DNA of 64,000 nucleotides from Silene conica (GCA_029255685.2 CM055320.2:8356614-8420613), one strand, 5' to 3'. Shown: positions 1-12,408, counted from the first letter of the stretch. The notes: generated by a model from the sequence alone, not told the origin. Program-made: numbers and translations.

Positions 1-835
1 CCTACTCCCTGCCGACACCACTACGTACTAACCCAACACTACCGAGGACACCACCATAAAACCCACCCCCGACACCTACCCCTGACAACCACGACCACCC
101 TGACACACACCTATATCCCAACACTCACCCTCACGACGATTAACCCTAACTCCACCATGACAGCGTAGAAAAGAAGACAATCAAAACGGAAAACGAAACG
201 AGAGGCTCACCTTGACCTTGCCTGAGATAGTGTAACGTGTTCCTGACACCGCCCTTGACCACCACCGTGACTCCCTCCCTCTTCTGTTCTCAAGCAGCCG
301 CCACAGATTGATGAAAGGGTGATACGATGTTTTAGGGTTTTGAAGTTGGGGTCGAGGTTATGAACCACGTACAAAGAAATAGGTTGTCGTGGTTTATAAA
401 GTTTTGGGCCGGTTAAAAAGGACGTGGAACTTGACCCGTTTCCATACGATCTTCGTCTTAATTACTACGAACCAACCCCACGCGATGTATAAAAATAACA
501 CATAACATTATATTTGCTTAGTCGATACACTTACGATAGGGATTAGTATAACACGATCATAACATAATGACGAATTTATACTATTAAGTCTCGGGTTAAC
601 TTATAATATCACTACCCGAGTCATACTAAAAAAAGTGAGGTATAACATATTCGATAAATTAATTATCGAATACAAATGTTCAAATACGATCAATACGTTA
701 ATTTAAACAATAAATATCATAATAAAATACGAGGTATTACAGTCTTCCCCCCTTAAAATGAACTTCGTCCCGAAGTTCAACCCTAAATACGTTAATTTAA
801 ACAATAAATATCATAATAAAATACGAGGTATTACA
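1..835 (-). repeat. LARD-1 3' LTR (partial)
   Basis: Matches 5935-6751 with about a dozen substitutions. It ends with a roughly 94-bp tandem duplication (742-835) that repeats the polypurine tract and the LTR edge: GAGGTATTACA occurs at 731-741 and again at 825-835. In the right LTR the same duplication lacks 17 bp. The outer part of this LTR is beyond the window start. Confidence 0.85.
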
Positions 836-851
836 GTCTTCCCCCCTTAAA
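836..851 (-). other. LARD-1 polypurine tract
   Basis: On the minus strand a run with AAGGGGGGAAGAC lies immediately before the LTR start TGTAATACC, the expected plus-strand priming position. A second copy lies inside the LTR duplication at 742-757. Confidence 0.65.
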
Positions 852-3800
852 ATGAACTTCGTCCCGAAGTTCAATCCTAAACTTATATTGCCGTACTCAT
901 ACTCAAGCATATATCACGCATACATCTAATACTCCCACATACACCTCATACCCAAAATAAATATTATAACAATTAGCACATACATCGAATAAAATATTAT
1001 AATACCTCGTCTCGATAAATTATAAAACAATTTATCTTTACGAACTACGAAAATACGGGGTATTTCAGGCATTCCTCTTAAAAGGACACAAGTAGAACTT
1101 ATATAAGCTTCAAAGCGTGAAATGTTACATTCCATCCCCCCTTAAGAAACTTTGTCCCCAAAGTTTAACACATCGCCAAAAGGGCATGACACTTAACGAA
1201 TCACAAGTAGTGCATAGAAGAAATAATTAGAATAACAGAAGTAATCAAGATTAGTAAGTATATTCCAACAATTACAACACACCAATTAGCCAGGTCATAA
1301 CAACCAACCATATCATAAAGAATTGAGATTTTACAATCTTATCCTCCTTAAAACATGGTTACGTCCCCGTAACCTCATTATAAAATTTCCATCTCCTTAC
1401 TCCGTCTTACTCATTACTCTATCTCATAAAAATCTTACTCCAAATAACCAAGTATTGTATCCTCATCATCGTCGAAACTAAGACCAGAGACAAGGGGTGA
1501 GTGAACTGGCGGAATAAAACCGCCATCAATAATTCCATCTCAATATCGACTTCAACTCAGAATATAACTCAAAATAACCAGTGCCACCCTTGACCGTAAC
1601 CACTGCGTGGCACAACGGCCTAACAACTCATATCTCAATGCCAATAACCAATTCTCATCTCGATTTCAATATCAATACTGTCAAATGTTCCATGAAAGGA
1701 ACTGCTCAACACTTAGAGAGTAAAACTCCAAGCTACTCACCCACGAGTCAAGGTCAAAGAATGCGACAATTCGATAAAACACTGAACTGCAAACTCAATT
1801 TCAGTACAAAATCAATCATGGTCTTTGTTCCAAGCTCACGAGCAACTCTATCCCATCAAACTCTATCCCATCAACTAATTGACATGACAAGGTACGTATC
1901 TTAACCACTTTCATTGACACGTTGGTATGTACACTTACAATTCCACAATTCATGAAAAAAAAGAACTTGTACACTATACCAGACGAATCTAATACAAAAT
2001 TATTATACATAACACAAAATAATTAATTACCAAACGTTTACCCATCCCAGATCACCACTCAACCCGTCTCACAAACAAGAGAATTATCTTATGAACAGAA
2101 AGTATTAACTAGCAAAATAGGATAACAACTACTAATATTCAACTCTAATAAGCACTCGTAAGAAGCTCATATCAATTATCATGAAACATATACTCCACCA
2201 TCAATAATAAGAGTATTAAGATCGGTAGAACCGTGTTGCGCAGTAAAACAAAGTCAGGGTAGCTAACACTCACATACCTTTGAAATTTTATCACAAATTA
2301 ATATATTTACAACAATGTAATCAATCAAGAAGCTCATAGTTCATACTCGACAAATCGAAATGTTTCATGCTCTTAGTCACACTATAGAAGTAAAAATCAT
2401 TTTTTTTTTTTAGAAAAGACATAGAGCAAAATTAATTAACGTAATAAGACATGGAACATTGACATATTTCACAAAGTATACACAAATCATAGACTTACAC
2501 GATCGTTTAACATTCTCAGATATCAATAAGTTAACAAAATCACTTAGGTACACTTCCCGTCCACTCACATTACATCATTTATCATGAAACTAATAAAATA
2601 CATATCTTGCAACATAAGGGTTTATATAATGCGCAACAATTAAGCATTCGGGCAGGCTTTCATCAACATGTAAGTACAGAATTTGTCATATTGCAACAAT
2701 TACTATAATTATTAAAAGATCAAGCGTCATCATGGATAGTCATCACTTTGAAATACAACTTTAAAACTTTTGAAACCTTGAGGCGGTAATTTGTGACAAT
2801 TTATAAACTCAAGTCAAAAGGCAATTTTACAAGCTGAAATTCGAAACGAAGCTACACGGGGACATTCTGACTTTCTTTACTAAAACCTAGGCAGAGATAA
2901 ACCATTAATATACGAAAGAACATCAATAAGATTCACATTGTTCAAAATAATCAGAATTACGTATAACGCTTAGGTTGTTATATCATGTTAATTAGTTTAC
3001 CAGTCAACTTTCCTCTACTACTTGTCAAGACTCTTTTCTGATAGATATGATTTTAACATCACGTACGAACATCACGTCTTTTAATTTGAGGTCATGTCAC
3101 CAGAAAATAAGGTGCATATTCATGTTACTAATGCTATATCCGGATATCACGGAATCACATCACATAATCCACACTTGACTAAACTTTTATATGAACTTAC
3201 ATATCTCACAATTCACCAATTAAACATTATGGAACAACTTACAACCATCATAATCAAATAACAGCTTAACTAACGCAACTCTAACGGTCTGGACAAGAAC
3301 TTTACAGCAATTCAACAGAAAATTCGGTAACTTGCAAAAATCACAATGAAATAGTGGCTCGTTACGATCTTACATGGCATATCATTTTGAAAATGCGAAC
3401 ACATATTCTGAAAATTTATCAAAATTTGCGTCCCTTACAATCACTTCACACTATCACATTCAAACATGACCATTATTTTTCCAAAACATGTTGACATGTC
3501 ATTCTAAGCGTTGGAATCACATTGTACCAATTTAACATCATTATTTCAACTGAAATTGTCGTCTACAAGACGGTAATATTGGGAAATTGAGAAGCAGCGT
3601 CACGAAAGGACTCAATAGTTATACATGTATGAACAATGCATTAGTTCCTACTATCGTACAATCACAACATAATAGTATGTAAATATATATACCAGAAACC
3701 ACCAAGGTGCCACTTATAGAAACATGACTCTTTACTAAACTAATTGGGTGTCAAAAGAAATTGCCATATATAATTTAAGTACGATCTATGCAACACATAA

Positions 3801-4613
3801 CCCTAGGGTACTCATGGCTTGGGGTAACACATTCCGCATTTCGCTAGTCATGGATTGCTAAAGCATTTAGTACAATAATAACAATCATAAATCTCAAATT
3901 CCGATCACATTTGCCTAGCAGCAAGCCCATCAATAAACTCTTGCAAAGTATAAGGCATGCAAATAAGAAGTGTACACACACATAGAATAGTAACAGACAA
4001 TTATCAACGGGCACGACATCCGGTTCGGTCTACTAGCTTTACCCATAAGACTTAACTTGGTTCCACATCCCATAACGACATAGGATAGTTGGCTCTACTA
4101 TCCATTCCAGTCAATCATGATAATATCTCTCCTACATCTATCCTTTTAGGTAACTATAGCTCATCAACTCATTACACATATCATTATATTATATCTCTAC
4201 CTAACGGTTCAGGGATCATATAGCCGCATGCATATCACCATATACAAGTAAAGCTCATATTCAAAACTCTTGTTCTCAATACAAAAAATAGTATATCTCA
4301 ATCAACATTCAACATCAATTTCATGATTCGCAGTATATATTACCAACCATATTTCACATCATAACTTACCTCATTCCTTCTCCTGCAAGAACGTTAGTAC
4401 AAGATACTAGGTCACTATATAATCTACCCCACTCCTCAATTACTCTCATTGAGTTCCCGAGACAGAACAGAAAGGGCCCAGGTTTGGTGTGAGGGGGCCC
4501 CTAACTCATCCCGTTCCTTTTTGGGGCTCCTATCGGTTTCATCTCGGGGTTCTTTTTATTAGACTCTTCCTACGTTCATTATGATTCATTTAGTTTAGGC
4601 CTGAGGATCGTTC
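852..4613 (-). other. LARD-1 interior, no coding capacity
   Basis: About 3.8 kb of A- and C-rich (plus strand) sequence with stops in every frame. The few short open frames have no recognisable domain. I see no protein-coding gene, RNA gene or nested insertion that I can delimit. Its size and strand skew resemble the interior of LARD-2 (45656-48978 plus 60637-60858). Confidence 0.6.
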
Positions 4614-4625
4614 GCTCTGATACCA
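4614..4625 (-). other. LARD-1 primer-binding site (tRNA-iMet type)
   Basis: The minus strand reads TGGTATCAGAGC three bases after the LTR end. This 12-mer is the complement of the plant initiator tRNA-Met 3' end and is a standard retrotransposon primer site. Confidence 0.85.
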
Positions 4626-4628
4626 CTT

Positions 4629-5574
4629 TGTAACACCCCGATTTATTAAGGAGCCTTTGGCAAGACATCCTCAGTAAATTGAGCTGTTACCATCTCGGAA
4701 TATCCGAGGTAGTGAATAACAAAGTAAATCAAACCAAAGTACTTTATATAAAAACTGATAAAAATTTAAACTTCGAGGTTACAAATGCTACACAGCGGAA
4801 ACTAAAGTACAACTGATAATTACAAAGTATGTGATCTACATCTAAGTCGGTCCATCCGAGTGCTCACGCCATCCCATGCTCCCACAACACCATCTTTCCT
4901 GTCAAAACTGCTCCCCATCACGGATCATCACAGGTGTCACACGAATACACAGGGTCAACCACGAGGTTGAGTAGAGGAAAAGTAAACAACCAAACATTAC
5001 TATAAATAGTAAGTCAAACATCTCCACTCCGAATCACAAGACCCATAATTCTCCCCACCAATCACAGACCCTTTATCTCCGCACCAATCACAGACCCTTT
5101 ATATCAATTTCCTCATCAAAAGAATATAGTCAATATATAATATCACAACATTATTCATTCAACAAGATATATATATATAATTCACAGCAGCTAATGATCA
5201 TGTTTCACATCATAAACAAGTGCACAATTAATCCCCTACCTCAAACTGCAGAAGGACAAAGTCAACCGAAAAGCTGCTAGAAGCGTTCCACGCGAAAACC
5301 GTCACCTAACATGTATTATGTAACAAATTAATAAACTTCCCGAATCCCCATAACTCACGTTACTCCTACTATAAAGGCAATCTTCTAAAAGTGGAAAGTT
5401 TCCAAAAATGGAAACTTTCCCAAAATAGAAACTTTCTTAAAAGGGAAACCTTCCCGACTCGTAACGCCTTTAATTACAACCACTAAAAGCTTACTAAATA
5501 CTAACAACAATTAATAATCAAAATAAAGCCATCTACTAGTATCACCTAATAGCAATAATAATATAATGTAAAAG

Positions 5575-5611
<37 letters not shown>

Positions 5612-6751
5612 TGTAGTAACATGCGTGTAACTACGTACACCCGCAACACCATACCCGACGACTAAACCCGCGACACCATACAGCAACCCACGACTCGACA
5701 ACCCAGCAACCATACCCAGCAACTAACAACCTACTCCACATCCTCCGGCAGCCACCATACCCAGCAATTCACGCAACCCACGACTCGACAAAACGCGAAA
5801 CATCCCCGACTACCACCGTGTAACGCCCTCACTATAACCGACACCCGGCCACCTACCGACAACCTCCGGCGAGGTTAACCAAGGCCCCTACCCGCCTGGT
5901 TCCACACCCAACCACCGTAACCCGACGCGAACACCCTACTCCCTGCCGACACCACTACGTACTAACCCAACACTACCGAGGACACCACCATAAAACCCAC
6001 CGCCGACACCTACCCCTGACAACCACGACCACCCTGACACACACCTATATCCCAACACTCACCCTCACGGCGATTAACCCTAACTCCATCATGACAGCGT
6101 AGAAAAGAAGACAATCGAAACGGAAAACGAAACGAGAGGCTCACCTTGACCTTGCCTGAGATAGTGTAACGTGTTCCTGACACCGCCCTTGACCACCACC
6201 GTGACTCCCACCCTCTTCTGTTCTCACGCAGCCGCCACAGATTGATGAAAGGGTGATACGATGTTTTAGGGTTTTGAAGTTGGGGTCGAGGTTATGAACC
6301 ACGTACAAAGAAATAGGTTGTCGTGGTTTATAAAGTTTTGGGCCGGTTAAAAAGGACGTGGAACTTGACCCGTTTCTATACGATCTTCGTCTTAATTACT
6401 ACGAACCAACCCCACGCGATGTATAAAAATAACACGTAACATTATATTTGCTTAGTCGATACACTTGCGATAGGGATTAGTATAACACGATCATAACATA
6501 ATGACGAATTTATACTATTAAGTCTCGGGTTAACTTATAATATCAAAACCCGAGTCATACTAAAAAAAGTGAGGAATAACATATTCGATAAATTAATTAT
6601 CGAATACAAATGTTCAAATACGATCAATACGTTAATTTAAACAATAAATATCATAATAAAATACGAGGTATTACAGTCTTCCCCCCTTAAAATGAACCCT
6701 AAATACGTTAATTTAAACAATAAATATCATAATAAAATACGAGGTATTACA
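4629..6751 (-). repeat. LARD-1 5' LTR (2123 bp)
   Basis: Complete LTR bounded by TGTAAC and ATTACA on the plus strand. It carries a (TAA)n run at 5578-5611 and an inverted repeat at 5393-5420 (GGAAAGTTTCC and GGAAACTTTCC separated by 6 bp). It ends with the duplicated polypurine/LTR-edge module (6676-6751). Confidence 0.85.
5578..5611. repeat. (TAA)n microsatellite
   Basis: About eleven TAA units inside the LARD-1 5' LTR. Confidence 0.9.
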
Positions 6752-8345
6752 CACCCCCTCATATCACTGACACACGACCCCAAACAACCACTTATCTACT
6801 GAAAGATGATTGCAACAACCATCTCCTTATACCACTACTAAGACACCACTGCATCGCTCCACCGAACATTGTTATCCACTTGTCATCGTCGCCTCAACCC
6901 ACTCCAAAACCACAACTGTCACACTTAACCCCAAAAAAAACCCTCCCCTACCCTCGAAATCTCGCGGGGACGGTGGGGTGGCAATGGTCTGCCGATAGTT
7001 AATGGTATTTGGGGAGAAGAATGGTGGTTTGTGGATTTTTTTGGTGTGTGGGTGGTTTAGATGGGTTGGTTGTGGTAGGGGTGATGGACTGATGGTGGTG
7101 GGGGTGTCATGGCGGTGGCAATGGTGGCGGCGATGGTAGCGGTGGTGTCATGATGGTGGGTTGGTGGTGGTGGCTATTGTGGTGGTATTCGCAAGTGCGG
7201 TGGTAGATGAATAAGGTGGTTGAAAGGTAACAAGATCAATGAAATCTCATAGATGTGGTGATAAGGTATTAGATGGTTTAATCGGTACGGAAGGGAGTTA
7301 GATCGATTCCCTTTGTTTGTGTCAAACAAACATCAACAAAGTAAATTAGTAACTTTGTTTCCCTTTTCCTTACTTATAAACCGTACCAAACGCCCCAAAT
7401 ATTCTTGTGATGAGTTTAATATCGGTCTTTACTATCTTATATATTGACATAATTCTTCAATGTTTAAAAACATTTTTTTATACCAAGATACAAATACGTA
7501 AATCCTATACACCATTTTTTGTCACTACTTATAAAAGTGGTAAATGATGTAAGAAATATAGGCTTTATACAATAATATATGTGGACAAATTATTAATTTG
7601 GTGCTAATTGTTTTTATGCACTTATCAATTAAGTTACGCTTAAATATAAAGTGATCAATTACGGAGTATTAAATACATGTTTATTTACGTCTTAACAAGT
7701 ACATAAGTTAATCTATTATCTAAGTGTAAATTCCCACTAGGCTGGCAAGGCATTATGAACGCATTAAGCTAAAGAGACTATATATATATATCCGAGTTAT
7801 GATACTGGTAACACACAATAACTTAATCTCCCCCTTCCATCAGTAGAGAGAACATGTTGATAGGTGCCCACTATATGACCTTTTCCCGAAGATCGTCCTT
7901 TCAGATAGTTCATCCTCACCGAACTTTATAATTTACCGAATAATTTGATATGAATTTTTAACTTTTAGACCAATTAATAAATCTAACATATGAATGTTGA
8001 GAGATGACAAAAAATGCATTATACCAAAAGAAAAACTTCAGTAAACCCACATGTTCGTACTTAAAAAGTTTTATATTTGGACCCCGTCTTTGTCATAGCG
8101 ATTAATTGGTAGTTACATTAACTACAATTTTACAGCAATTGACAGCCATTTTACCAACCCATTACCTGTCGTCGGTCCTTAAACTGCTCCGTATTGAACA
8201 TCGTTAACTACCATTATTTCCTTATTGCTATTTGCTACACGCTTCCCTCCGTTCCCCCAATCAATTGGTTTCTGATTGTCTCATTTTCGTGCCCCATTTT
8301 ATTATTTTAATATAATTTTTACTTTTAAGTTTTAACTAATCAATT
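6752..8345. other. Intergenic DNA with a GGT-rich low-complexity patch
   Basis: No gene is supported here. 6970-7200 is GGT/GAT-rich low-complexity sequence (many TGGTGG and ATGGTGG words). The rest is AT-rich with a short (TA)n at 7781-7791. Short frames in the low-complexity patch are compositional. Confidence 0.5.
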
Positions 8346-8748
8346 TTAGGCTTCATTTGACAGTGCACTCCAGGTATTTGATTTGTCTAAAGTAATTCCT
8401 TTTTGCCAAATCAGTAGCTTATTTTTTTGGAGTGTTTGACAAGTAACTTATTTAGTCAAATAAGTTATCTAGAATAAACATAAGGGTAACATTTTAGATT
8501 TCAGGTACCTAATTCTAAGTTATATTACTTTTTACATACAGTAAATAATTATTATATCTTTTTATGTCATTTCACCAAAATAAAATAACTTTTCGGTTAG
8601 TTTGTCAAACAGTTTTTTTATATAATCAGTTACCTTATCAGATCATAATTTTCAGCTACCTTATCAGCTAATTTTTCAGATTTTAGCTACATTTTTAGCT
8701 TTTAGGTTTCAGATACCTTTTCAGCTCGTTTTACCCAACAGAGCCTTA
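8346..8748. mobile_element. Tourist-type (PIF/Harbinger) MITE, 397 bp
   Basis: The element 8349-8745 is flanked by TTA on both sides (8346-8348 and 8746-8748). Its terminal inverted repeats begin GGCTTCATTTGACAG and, reading inward from the right, GGCTCTGTTGGG. A 3-bp TTA target duplication with GGC-type ends is characteristic of Tourist MITEs. The interior is AT-rich with repeated TTTTCAGCTACCTTATCAG-like words and has no coding capacity. Confidence 0.7.
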
Positions 8749-9367
8749 GTTGTACAAAATTTTGTAAAACTGATTAAGTTGGTTAATAGCAAATTTCTTT
8801 TAAACGGACAAATAGTAGTATACTAGTATCCGTTTTAAGATAAAAACATGTCAAATACGCTTCTAATGACATCTGTAGGACATACATTTTGTTAAGCACT
8901 AAGACCCTGATTTTTCGTTCGAAACTAGCTACATTGAATTAAATGATGTTGAGCTTAAATGATTAAATTGAATAGAGCTAAACAAAAGTGAATGAAGTTG
9001 ACGAAACAGTTAATTTTGTAAAGAGATGAACCAATCAAGAGTGACTAAAGCTGAACAGAATTGAACAGAATAGAGCTGAACTGAACTAAATAACTTAAAA
9101 TTAAGCAAAAAATAACATCGAGTAGGTGTAAGGCCCTTATTTTTGTTTTATTTACTATAGTTAACCTATTTTAAATTTAAGATGAATATTATCGTCCTAA
9201 ACAAAAATCTGTGATGGTGACGAAATTAACCAAAGATCTCTCGAGTAGGAGTATAATATCTACTACTTTAAAATCGACACTCAACTACAATTATTCAAAT
9301 CAACTTTAAAAATCATCAAATAATATTCCACGCATCTCTCAACTTATCCCTAAACCTCGTGGCACAT
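8749..9367. other. Non-coding flank with GAACTGAA-type simple repetition
   Basis: 8930-9110 is a degenerate run of TTGAA/GAACTGAA words. No open frame of note. The 3' part is the probable promoter/5' UTR side of the small ORF at 9368, but I see no convincing TATA box. Confidence 0.4.
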
Positions 9368-9634
9368 ATGTGCAGCCTATGGACCGCAACGTCGTCGATA
9401 TTCCGACGATCAGACGGCGTAACTCAGCTATTTTCTTCGTCGTTTTCGACACTTCTCCGATGGCCGAGCGATAGTTTCTCAAACCTTACAACAGGGTGGA
9501 GCACGGAGAATTTAAGGTGGCTCAATTTTTGGGTGGTTGATAACGTGTTATGGTCAGTAGTCACAATTGTTGAGTCTCTTGCTCTTTTTGGTTTGCTCTG
9601 TTTCTTCTTCACATTTTGTGGTTGTACTGTCTAA
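9368..9634 (+). CDS. Small hypothetical protein with C-terminal hydrophobic segment
   Basis: An 88-codon frame from the first ATG at 9368. The frame also runs upstream to a GTG at 9359, but an ATG start is expected in a plant gene. The N-terminal 45 residues are Ser/Thr-rich with scattered basic residues. The C-terminal third is strongly hydrophobic, a probable single membrane segment, and ends in a Cys- and Phe-rich tail (CFFFTFCGCTV). That tail looks like a constrained sequence, not random translation, and vaguely resembles small single-pass plant membrane proteins, but I cannot assign a family. GC content is higher than the AT-rich flanks, and no repeat copy occurs elsewhere in the window. 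Function unknown. It could still be a chance frame. Confidence 0.5.
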   Translation: MCSLWTATSSIFRRSDGVTQLFSSSFSTLLRWPSDSFSNLTTGWSTENLRWLNFWVVDNVLWSVVTIVESLALFGLLCFFFTFCGCTV

Positions 9635-9936
9635 TTCTTATACTTCCGTTCCAATCATTTGTTTACGTTTTTATTCTTTGTGAGAGTTATAAATCGAGTA
9701 GATCGAAATGGAGGGATTATATATGTTGAATAATGATCAACGCTTGTATTACCATGTAAGGGAAATTAATTAATAATTAATTAAATATTATGTATATACG
9801 AAGTATTTTATTTATTTATTATTGTCATTGTAATTGTAGTGTGATTGATTTTGGATTGGCTTCTTGTGCATATAATTTGGCTTAACGATCTCTTTTTCAA
9901 TTTTTTTAATTCTTCTTTCACAATCAACTAGATTTC
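9635..9936. other. AT-rich spacer
   Basis: 3' flank of the small ORF. AT-rich, with TTAATTAATAATTAATTAA-like words near 9765. Nothing else seen. Confidence 0.4.
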
Positions 9937-10201
9937 ATGCACGGGCGTTGCCCGAGTAATATCTTGACATGGTTTCAAAGTAATTATCGTAACAGTTAAT
10001 CTTCTAAAAATACTTAGTATAATAGGCATATATAGAGAATAATTCAAGTATGATTATTTTTTATGGCTCATGCCAAGGCGTTGCCCGGGTAATATCTTGA
10101 TATGGTTTCAAAATCATTATCGTAACAGTTAATCTTCTAAAAATACTTATTATAATAGGCATATAAAGAGAATAATTCAAGTATGATAATTTTTTATGGC
10201 T
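9937..10201. repeat. Tandem duplication, two units of about 133 bp
   Basis: 9937-10068 and 10069-10201 match over their length with a few substitutions. Both begin with a GCGTTGCCCG-type GC-rich start and end at TTTTTTATGGCT. The GC-rich start resembles the edge motif of degraded plant transposons, which is an inference. Confidence 0.8.
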
Positions 10202-10380
10202 AATGAAACCTCAGATGTATCATCATCAATGGAACAATATGGAACGTTGAAAGTGCATGAAATTCCAATGGAAACGGAAACATGTACCTTCGATTCTATG
10301 GTCTTGGAAAGACACTTACATATTACGCATCACTGTCAAAATAATTTTTCCAATATTTCTAATATATGAAAATAGTTGAA

Positions 10381-11395
10381 GCTCGTACTCTTTTAACATT
10401 AACTCGTATTCTTTTACATTAGATCGTATTCTTTTTTACATTAGCACATATTCTTATTTTAATAGCTCGTATTTTTATCTTATTAGCTCGTATACTTTTT
10501 ACATTAACTCGTATTCTTATCTTAATAGCTCGTATTTTTATCTTATTATCCCGTATTTCTTTTATATTAGCTGGTATTCTTTTTATATTAGCCCATATTA
10601 TTATATGCTCATATTTGTAAGTTCGTGATTCTCTTATATGCTCGTATGTTATTTTTACATTAGCTCGTATTTTTATCTTAATAACTCGTATATTTTTACA
10701 TTAGCTCGTATTCTTAATTAGCTTAATAGCTCTATTAGGGTCGCATTCTTACGTTAATAACTCGCGTTTTTATGTGCTCGTATTTTTTAGGTCCTGATTA
10801 TCTTAAGTTCTTATTCCTTTAACATTAGCTCGTATTTCTTATATATTCGTATTTTGTAGCTCGTATTCTTTTAATTATACCTCATAATCTTAAGTGCTTA
10901 TTATATTATGAAATTTGACGTCTTGCAAATTTGGTTCTATTTTTTTAGCTTGAGAAGTGTTTCAATTAGCTCGTGTTTTCATATTATGTTTACATTAGCT
11001 TGTATTCTCATCTTAATAGGTCGTATTCTTATGTTCTCGTATGTTTAAGTTCGTGATCCTTTTAATCTCGTATTCGTATTCATTTGTGCTCATATTTTGA
11101 AGCTCGTCTTATCTTAATACCTCGTATTGTTTTTTCATTAGCTCGTATTCATTTGTGCTCGTATTTTAAAGCCCGTCTTATCTTAATAACTCGTATTGTT
11201 TTTACATTAGCTCGTATTCTTAGCTCAATGGCTCGTATTTTTTTTATATTAGTTCGTATTCTTAGGTTAATAACTCGCATTCTTCTGTGCTCGTATTTTT
11301 TAGTTCGTGATTCTCTTAAACTTTTATTCTTTTTACATTTGCTCATATTCTTATGTGTTCGTATTCTATAGCTCGTATTTTTAATTTACCTTATA
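10381..11395. repeat. Degenerate minisatellite built on AGCTCGTATTCTT
   Basis: About 1 kb of repeated TTAGCTCGTATTCTT, TCTTAATAGCTCGTATT and TTTACATTAGCTCGTATT words, with unit lengths near 20-35 bp and variable spacing. The open frames through it on both strands are repeat artefacts of the (I/L)xxRI kind. 11396-11580 after it is unremarkable AT-rich sequence. Confidence 0.75.
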
Positions 11396-11580
11396 AACTG
11401 AAGTGCTTAATATATTCATCAATACAATTATTTATGCTTTTAATTAAATAAGAGAGACTTAATATATTTATCATTACATCTATTTATACTTTTAATTAAA
11501 TAAGAGAAGGGAAAAAATAAATTATACCATAACTCTATGTCTCTACGGTAGCCAAAACTCTTAGTTTACAATCAATTTAT

Positions 11581-12270
11581 TATTTAATTATCTTTTTTAT
11601 TTATATACTTAATTTATTTAACTAAAGTATTAGCCAATGTAATTCTCTAAAAACAATAATTATCCAACTAATATTTTATTACTATTTAATTATCTTTTTA
11701 ATTATGTACCTAATTTATTTAACAAAAGTAATATGAAATGAAATTGCTCTATAACAATAGTCAATGAAATTAATTATTTTATTAACTAATTCAATAATTA
11801 TCCAACTGATATTTTATTACTATTTAATTATCATTTTTTTTATATACTTAATTTATTTAATCAAAGTAATAGCTAATATAATCGATCTATAAATAATAAT
11901 TATACAACTGATATTTTTTTACTATTTAATTATCTTTTTAATTATATAATTAATTTATTTAACCGAAGTAATAGCCACTGAAAGTGTTCTAAAACAATAG
12001 CCAATGAAATCAATTATTTTATTAACTAATTCAATAATTATCCAACTGATATTTTAATACTATTTAATTATCTTTTTTTATATACTTAATTTATTTAACC
12101 AAAGTAATAGTCAATGTAATTACTCTAAAAACAATAATTATCCAATTGATATTTTATTACTATTTAATTATCTTTTTATTTATATACTTAATTTATTTAA
12201 CCAAAATAATTGCCAATGAAATTGCTCTAAAACAATAACCAATGAAATCGCTTAAAAAGTTCCTCTCTTA
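11581..12270. repeat. AT-rich 240-bp higher-order tandem repeat (102 + 138 bp subunits)
   Basis: The word TATTTAATTATC starts at 11581, 11683, 11821, 11923, 12061 and 12161, giving spacings of 102, 138, 102, 138 and 100 bp. The array is therefore about two and three-quarter copies of a 240-bp unit made of two related half-units. Each subunit also carries CTTAATTTATTTAAC and GCTCTAAAACAATA-like blocks. Confidence 0.8.
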
Positions 12271-12367
12271 ACTATAATTATTAAAACTTATTATTGTTGT
12301 TAGAAGAATAATTAGAAGCATGGAACAACTACAATTCTATAGAAGCACACAATCATCAATATGTCTT

Positions 12368-12408
12368 ACTTGTGACGAATATTTGTGACGGATATATTCG
12401 TCACAAGT
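12368..12408. repeat. Perfect 15-bp inverted repeat, 11-nt loop
   Basis: Arms at 12368-12382 and 12394-12408 (ACTTGTGACGAATAT and its exact complement) around TTGTGACGGAT. The GTGACGG word recurs in the MITE at 48772-48957, so this may be a transposon-end remnant. Confidence 0.65.

Larger units (their letters stand above)
1..6751 (-). mobile_element. LARD-1: large non-coding LTR retrotransposon, minus strand, 3' LTR truncated by window edge
   Basis: Positions 1-835 repeat 5935-6751 at roughly 98 percent by eye, which defines two LTRs around a 3.8-kb interior. On the minus strand the LTR starts TGTAATACC and ends GGGGTGTTACA. A primer-binding site matching initiator tRNA-Met lies beside the right LTR (4614-4625) and a polypurine tract lies beside the left LTR, so the element reads right to left. 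No gag, protease, reverse transcriptase or integrase frame exists inside, so it fits the large retrotransposon derivative (LARD) class and would need proteins from another element. The termini resemble those of Tekay/Del-type Ty3 elements, an inference from end sequences only. The left TSD is outside the window; the right flank is CACCC. Confidence 0.85.

Noticed and set aside
11084..11371. 95-codon frame with repeated Arg-Ile-Leu pattern
   Set aside because: It is the translation of the AGCTCGTATTCTT minisatellite; the opposite strand is equally open.
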